Source of the DNA: Armatimonadota bacterium
Lineage (GTDB): Bacteria; Armatimonadota; Armatimonadia; Armatimonadales; Armatimonadaceae
DNA: 10,828 nucleotides
NCBI GenBank assembly: GCA_014379275.1
Contig: JACMMA010000002.1
Location: 1-10,828, forward strand
Direction of reading: 5' to 3'
Shown here: piece after piece, positions 7,134 to 10,828 of the stretch
Layout: each line of letters opens with the position of its first letter
Position numbering within the stretch: the first letter of the stretch is position 1
The notes under the pieces: model-generated
What the model saw: only the letters and a program-made list of their open reading frames with translations
What the model was told of the DNA's origin: nothing
Database searches by the model: none
Position numbers and translations under genes: made by a program

Positions 7134-8642
7134 TTATACCTCGACCGCGGGAATCCCCACCGGCGTCGCCGTCACGGTAGACGGGCGGCGGATCGGCGTG
7201 ACGGGGCGGTTGTCGTCATAAAACGCGTCGGTGATCGCCAGCGCGCCGTTACCGGGGAGCGGCGGCGCGAGCTCGTCCTTGTGTCGGTCATCGTACCCGA
7301 CTTTGATGCCGAGAATCACGAAGAATACGATCACCAGACCGGTCACTACCGCGAGGACATGCCCCAGTAATTTCCCCGCCGGGAACGATTGGAACTGCTG
7401 CTGTAGCGCCATCGAAAGCGCAATCAGGAACACGTTCACCAGTGCGGTCGGGAGCAGGAACTTCCAACCGAAGCGCATCAGCATGTCGTAGCGCAGTCGG
7501 GGGTACGACGCCCGGACCAGGATAAAGAAACCGATCAAAATCACCAGTTTCGACACAAACCAGAACGGCGCGATTAACGCATGATTGATGAAATTCACGA
7601 GCGGCGGGTTTATCGACATCGCCTGCGCCGGGAGCTGCGACAGGAACCCGAGCGGCGCGAGATACCCGCCGAAGAACAGCGTGACGCAGATCGCGGAGAC
7701 GATCAGCATATTCGCGTACTCGCCCATAAAGAACATCGCGAACTTGAACGACGAATACTCGGTGTGAAAACCCGCGACCAGTTCAGTCTCCGCTTCCGGC
7801 AGGTCGAACGGCGCCCGGTTGGTTTCCGCGATCATCGAGACCATGTACACGAACGCGGCGATCATCCCGAGCGGGAACAGACGCAGGAAGTTCCAATCCC
7901 AGAAACCGGACTGCGCCTGATGCTCGAGCATCGTGTAATGCGAACCGGCGATCTGTTTGACGAGCATTACGCCCTGACCGTTCATCAACTCGCTGCCGAC
8001 TACGGGCACCAGACGCGCACCGTTCGGGTCGGAAACATAGCCGCGCACGATGTCCTGTGTTCCGAGCGATCCGGTCATCAGGACCACGCAGATCACCGCG
8101 AGTCCCAGTCCCAGTTCGTAGGAGATCACCTGCGACGCCGCCCGCAAACCACCCAGAAGCGAATACTTGTTGTTCGACGACCAGCCCGCCAGAATCACGC
8201 CGTACACTTCGATAGACGCCACGGCGAGAAGAAACAGGATGCCGATATTCAGACCCGGCGCGACCGAGCCCCAATCGTTCGACGCGTTCCACGGGAGCAC
8301 CGTCACCGACATGATCACCGGCACCAGCGCGACAATCGGCGCGATGTAGTACAGCGTTTTGTCGACGTTGGTCGGCGTGATGTCTTCTTTCAGCATCAGC
8401 TTCAAGGCGTCGGCGAACGGTTGCAATAGCCCGAACGGCCCGACGCGGTTCGGTCCGAGCCGTCCTTGCGCGAGTGCCAGAAGCCGCCGCTCGCCCCAGA
8501 CCAGGAACGGCACGGAACCGAGTGCGCCCAGGACGCCGATGACCAGGCGCAGAACGGAGCGCACGACCTCCGCCCAGACCGGTATCTGATTCCCCGGTAG
8601 GACGAAAAGGTCACGCCAAATATCGCTGTTTACAAAATCCAT
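7134..8642 (-). CDS. nuoH: NADH-quinone oxidoreductase subunit H (NuoH), extended form
   Basis: NuoH (mitochondrial ND1) links the peripheral and membrane arms and forms much of the quinone-binding chamber. The 502-residue product has the expected hallmarks: GERRLLALAQGRLGPNRVGP (50-69) followed by GLLQPFADALKLMLKEDITP, the charged loop AETNRAPFDLPEAETELVAG (272-291) followed by FHTEYSSFKFAMFFMGEYAN, and RASYPRLRYDMLMRFGWKFL near 377-396. It is longer than most NuoH (about 325-440). One insertion of about 40 residues lies at about 203-246, before the fifth core helix. A further hydrophobic segment and a polar Pro/Thr-rich tail follow residue 420. The ATG at 8642 is chosen because the in-frame TTG at 8684 lies inside an inverted repeat and adds 14 residues without family likeness. 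No clear Shine-Dalgarno precedes the ATG. Confidence 0.95.
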   Translation of the reverse strand: MDFVNSDIWRDLFVLPGNQIPVWAEVVRSVLRLVIGVLGALGSVPFLVWGERRLLALAQGRLGPNRVGPFGLLQPFADALKLMLKEDITPTNVDKTLYYIAPIVALVPVIMSVTVLPWNASNDWGSVAPGLNIGILFLLAVASIEVYGVILAGWSSNNKYSLLGGLRAASQVISYELGLGLAVICVVLMTGSLGTQDIVRGYVSDPNGARLVPVVGSELMNGQGVMLVKQIAGSHYTMLEHQAQSGFWDWNFLRLFPLGMIAAFVYMVSMIAETNRAPFDLPEAETELVAGFHTEYSSFKFAMFFMGEYANMLIVSAICVTLFFGGYLAPLGFLSQLPAQAMSINPPLVNFINHALIAPFWFVSKLVILIGFFILVRASYPRLRYDMLMRFGWKFLLPTALVNVFLIALSMALQQQFQSFPAGKLLGHVLAVVTGLVIVFFVILGIKVGYDDRHKDELAPPLPGNGALAITDAFYDDNRPVTPIRRPSTVTATPVGIPAVEV

Positions 8643-8655
8643 ACTTTTTTGTTTG

Positions 8656-8774
8656 AACCGCCAAGACGCCAGGGTCGCCAACAACGGAGAAGATTTTTCA
8701 GAAAGGAGAAAAGGTTTTAAAGATTTCTCTTGAACCTCTTCTCCGGTCTTGGCGACCCTGGCGTCTTAGCGGTT
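8656..8774. repeat. Long-arm inverted-repeat element (MITE- or REP-like) between nuoG and nuoH
   Basis: Bases 8656-8681 and 8749-8774 are reverse complements at 25 of 26 positions. The single exception (8662/8768) would be a G-U pair in minus-strand RNA. Pairing resumes just inside (8685-8693 with 8737-8745), so the stem covers nearly 38 positions. The centre (about 8694-8736) is AT-rich, with weak further dyads such as GAGAAA/TTTCTC. The arms contain GACGCCAGGGTCGCC, resembling the 'ccgccaagacgcc' type of palindromic repeat that I recall from several environmental bacterial genomes. The element takes up most of the 143-base gap, starting 11 bases after the nuoG stop and ending 13 bases before the nuoH ATG. 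It encodes no protein. It would fold strongly in the operon transcript. Confidence 0.85.
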
Positions 8775-8785
8775 ATAAAATCTCG

Positions 8786-10819
8786 TTACTTCGGTAAGGT
8801 GCGGGTGTATTCGCGGTAAATGTCGCGCGCGCTGAAATACGGGACCGGAGTGCCGAGCCGCGCCATCAGGTCGGCCAGGATGCGCCAGTCGGGGCGCGAA
8901 TCGCCCTTCGGTCGCAGGGCTTCCTTGATCTTCTGCTCGCGTCCCTCGATATTCACCAGCGTCCCGTCCTTTTCCGCGAATGAACACGCCGGAAGAACAA
9001 TGTCCGCCCGCCTCGCTGTTTCGGTCATAAACATATCCGACACTACCACAAATGATGCCGCATCCAGCGCACGGGTGGCGAGGTCGGTGTCCGCGAACTT
9101 CGTCACCGGGTCGCTCCCCATGACATAGAGCATTTTTACCACGCCCGCCTCCGCTTCCATCAGAAAGCCGTTCATCGAACGTCCGGCGCGTTCCGGTAGC
9201 GTCGCATTCCAGGAACTGCCGAACCGTGCTCGCGACGCCGCATCGCTCACCGGGTAGCCGCCCTGTAGCTGGTCGGGCAACGCCCCCGCCTTCGCCGCGC
9301 CCCAGGAGTTCGCGTCGGGAACCAGTACATTGAGTTTCGCGCCGGTTTCGCGGCACAGAATAATCGCCCGTTCGAGTTGCGCCGACGGAACGTTGTGCGC
9401 GACGAGCAACACCGCTTTGTCGCCGCCCGCCCGGAGCGCGGACTCGATGTCGCCGTCCACGGTCTGCGCCTTGAGCCACGTCGCGTTATTTTTACTGACC
9501 GCCTTGTTGACGCGCAGGAAAACTATCGGCTGATCGAAATCCAGACTCTTGAAACCGACCGAAGCGACCGTGGCGAAGTTCTCGATGTCGGCGATACTGG
9601 TTTGCATCGGGATCAGCGGCGTCGGCGTCAGGCGATAGTCGATGTTGTTCGTACCGATCTGCGCCCGCATCAGGCGCGACAGAAGGTAGTTCTCCTCCAG
9701 CGTCGCCGTCGCCGAGCCGATCGCCGCGATGGCGTCCGGGCCGTGTTCGGTCTTGATACCGCGGATCTTATCCGCGACGATGCGCAGGGCTTCGTCCCAG
9801 GTAATCTCTTCAAAACCTTCTTCGGTCTTGATCAGCGGTTTGGTCAGGCGGTTCGGATCGTTCACATAATACTGCCCGAACTTACCCCGGTCGCACGTCC
9901 ACTCCTCGTTGATGTCCTCGTTCGTACGCCCGTTGATGCGAACCATCTCCCCGAGGCGGGTCTGCACCGCGATATTGCAACCGTTGCCGCACGCCGCGCA
10001 AACGGAATCGGACGACTTGATTTCCCAGGGGCGACCCGCGAACCGGTAGGAACGCGATGTCAGCGCGCCGACCGGGCAGATCTCGATCGTGTTCCCGGAA
10101 AAGTTCGACGAGAAATCCTGCCCGTAGAACGTCCCGATTTCGGTGTTCGCGCCGCGGTTGATCAACGTCAGTTGCCCGTCGCCCGCGATCTCCTCCGTGA
10201 AGCGCGTACAGCGCATGCACTGAATGCAGCGTTCGCGGTCCAGGATCACATAATCCGACAGCGGCAACGCCTTGATGTAGTGCCGCTTCTCCTCGATAAA
10301 CCGCGAAACCGGCGGTCCGTAGGTGACGGTCATGTTCTGGAGCGGGCATTCGCCGCCCCGGTCGCAGACCGGGCAGTCGAGCGGATGGTTCGCGAGCAGA
10401 AACTCCAGGATACCGTTCTGCGCCTTTCTCACGTCCGGCGTTTGCGTCTGAATGACCACGTTATCCTGCGCGATAGGGATCGTACACGACGCCAGGTTCG
10501 CCGCCCGCCGCGCCCCGAACTGTTCGAGTTCGATGGACACGATACACATGCGGCACGCCCCGACCGAGGTCAGGCGCGGGTGGTAGCAGAAGTACGGCAC
10601 GTCGGCACCGGCGCGGAAGCACGCCTCGATCGCCAGCGTCCCCTTCGGCACCTGCACCGCGACGCCGTCCACGGTCACGTTGAACATTTCGACGCCCGCC
10701 GCCGCCGCCTGCGCGTGTTGCGTCTCGACGGTCTTGGCATCCAATTTTTCGAGGGGAGCTTTGTCGCGGGGCGCGTTCGTACCCGTACTCGCCGCCGCGC
10801 CCGCGTCACCGGTATTCAC
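8786..10819 (-). CDS. nuoG: NADH-quinone oxidoreductase subunit G (NuoG), start uncertain at window edge
   Basis: NuoG is the large Fe-S subunit of the peripheral arm, passing electrons from NuoEF towards NuoI. Residues are numbered from the GTG at 10819 (677 in total). The N-terminal 2Fe-2S domain has Cys78, 89, 92 and 112. The His-Cys cluster motif NHPLDCPVCDRGGECPLQ gives His145 and Cys149, 152, 158. The next 4Fe-4S set is Cys198, 201, 204 and 248 (CIQCMRC, ICPVGAL). A fourth set, Cys274, 277, 281 and 309, matches the off-path N7 cluster kept in some bacteria. A molybdopterin-oxidoreductase-like domain follows and ends soon after NIEGREQKIKEALRPKGDSR, making this NuoG short for bacteria (often 780-910). 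Homology begins at MFNVTVDG (ATG at 10687). The 44 residues before it are Ala-rich but have coding-like composition, and the frame is open to the window edge, so the true start is unresolved. Confidence 0.93.
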   Translation of the reverse strand: MNTGDAGAAASTGTNAPRDKAPLEKLDAKTVETQHAQAAAAGVEMFNVTVDGVAVQVPKGTLAIEACFRAGADVPYFCYHPRLTSVGACRMCIVSIELEQFGARRAANLASCTIPIAQDNVVIQTQTPDVRKAQNGILEFLLANHPLDCPVCDRGGECPLQNMTVTYGPPVSRFIEEKRHYIKALPLSDYVILDRERCIQCMRCTRFTEEIAGDGQLTLINRGANTEIGTFYGQDFSSNFSGNTIEICPVGALTSRSYRFAGRPWEIKSSDSVCAACGNGCNIAVQTRLGEMVRINGRTNEDINEEWTCDRGKFGQYYVNDPNRLTKPLIKTEEGFEEITWDEALRIVADKIRGIKTEHGPDAIAAIGSATATLEENYLLSRLMRAQIGTNNIDYRLTPTPLIPMQTSIADIENFATVASVGFKSLDFDQPIVFLRVNKAVSKNNATWLKAQTVDGDIESALRAGGDKAVLLVAHNVPSAQLERAIILCRETGAKLNVLVPDANSWGAAKAGALPDQLQGGYPVSDAASRARFGSSWNATLPERAGRSMNGFLMEAEAGVVKMLYVMGSDPVTKFADTDLATRALDAASFVVVSDMFMTETARRADIVLPACSFAEKDGTLVNIEGREQKIKEALRPKGDSRPDWRILADLMARLGTPVPYFSARDIYREYTRTLPK

Positions 10820-10828
10820 CGCCCCGCC

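Noticed and set aside
7581..8429. A 282-codon plus-strand open frame, His/Arg/Glu-rich
   Set aside because: It is antisense to the conserved core of nuoH and shows the same shadow composition; no motif or ribosome site supports it.
8643..8684. Upstream TTG start for nuoH adding 14 residues
   Set aside because: The added residues are read from the right-hand part of the operon transcript's inverted repeat and do not resemble NuoH; the ATG at 8642 begins the family-like sequence.
6500..8774. CRISPR array or tandem repeat
   Set aside because: The repeats are few, differ in type, and are separated by genes; there are no regularly spaced copies with spacers.
8643..8785. Internal sigma-70 promoter in the AT-rich centre of the inverted repeat
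   Set aside because: No pair of recognisable -35 and -10 boxes with proper spacing was seen on the minus strand; AT-richness alone is not enough.

Overview
The window is one contiguous piece of a respiratory complex I (proton-pumping NADH:quinone oxidoreductase, NDH-1) operon, read entirely from the minus strand. Running from the right edge to the left edge the order is nuoG, nuoH, nuoI, nuoJ, nuoK, nuoL, nuoM, nuoN. This is the standard bacterial order for the second half of the 14-gene operon. nuoG is open to the right edge, so its start is uncertain. nuoN runs off the left edge and lacks its C-terminal end. nuoA to nuoF are presumably just beyond the right edge (inference). The genes are recognised from their family motifs: four Fe-S ligand sets in NuoG, two 4Fe-4S ferredoxin motifs in NuoI, the quinone-site motifs of NuoH, the paired membrane glutamates of NuoK, and the Glu/Lys pump residues of the antiporter-like subunits NuoL, NuoM and NuoN.

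Spacing differs along the operon. nuoJ-K-L-M-N are fused end to end: TGATG at J/K, ATGA at K/L, a 3-base gap at L/M and TAATG at M/N, which suggests translational coupling. nuoG, nuoH and nuoI are instead separated by gaps of 143, 107 and 123 bases. Each gap holds a palindromic element: a 119-base long-arm inverted repeat after nuoG, a 59-base imperfect hairpin after nuoH, and a 41-base hairpin plus a separate 18-base palindrome after nuoI. The two hairpins flanking nuoI share an identical 17-base core, so they look like members of one dispersed repeat family. No gene is evident in these gaps.

The proteins work together as follows. NuoG and NuoI carry electrons through Fe-S clusters towards quinone, which is reduced at the interface that includes NuoH. 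NuoJ, NuoK, NuoL, NuoM and NuoN form the membrane arm that pumps protons. Several subunits carry low-complexity or charged additions not expected in the compact family core: a His/Asp/Glu-rich loop in NuoL, a roughly 70-residue Ser/Ala-rich loop in NuoJ, a Pro/Thr-rich tail on NuoM, and an inserted loop plus a long tail on NuoH. NuoG is short.

The organism is a GC-rich bacterium. The retained N7 cluster in NuoG, the actinobacterial/Deinococcus-like style of NuoI, and the dispersed palindromic repeats point loosely to Armatimonadota, Chloroflexota or a similar environmental phylum. I cannot assign it with confidence. I see no novel multi-gene system here. The points of interest are the repeats and the lineage-specific protein insertions inside an otherwise ordinary complex I operon.
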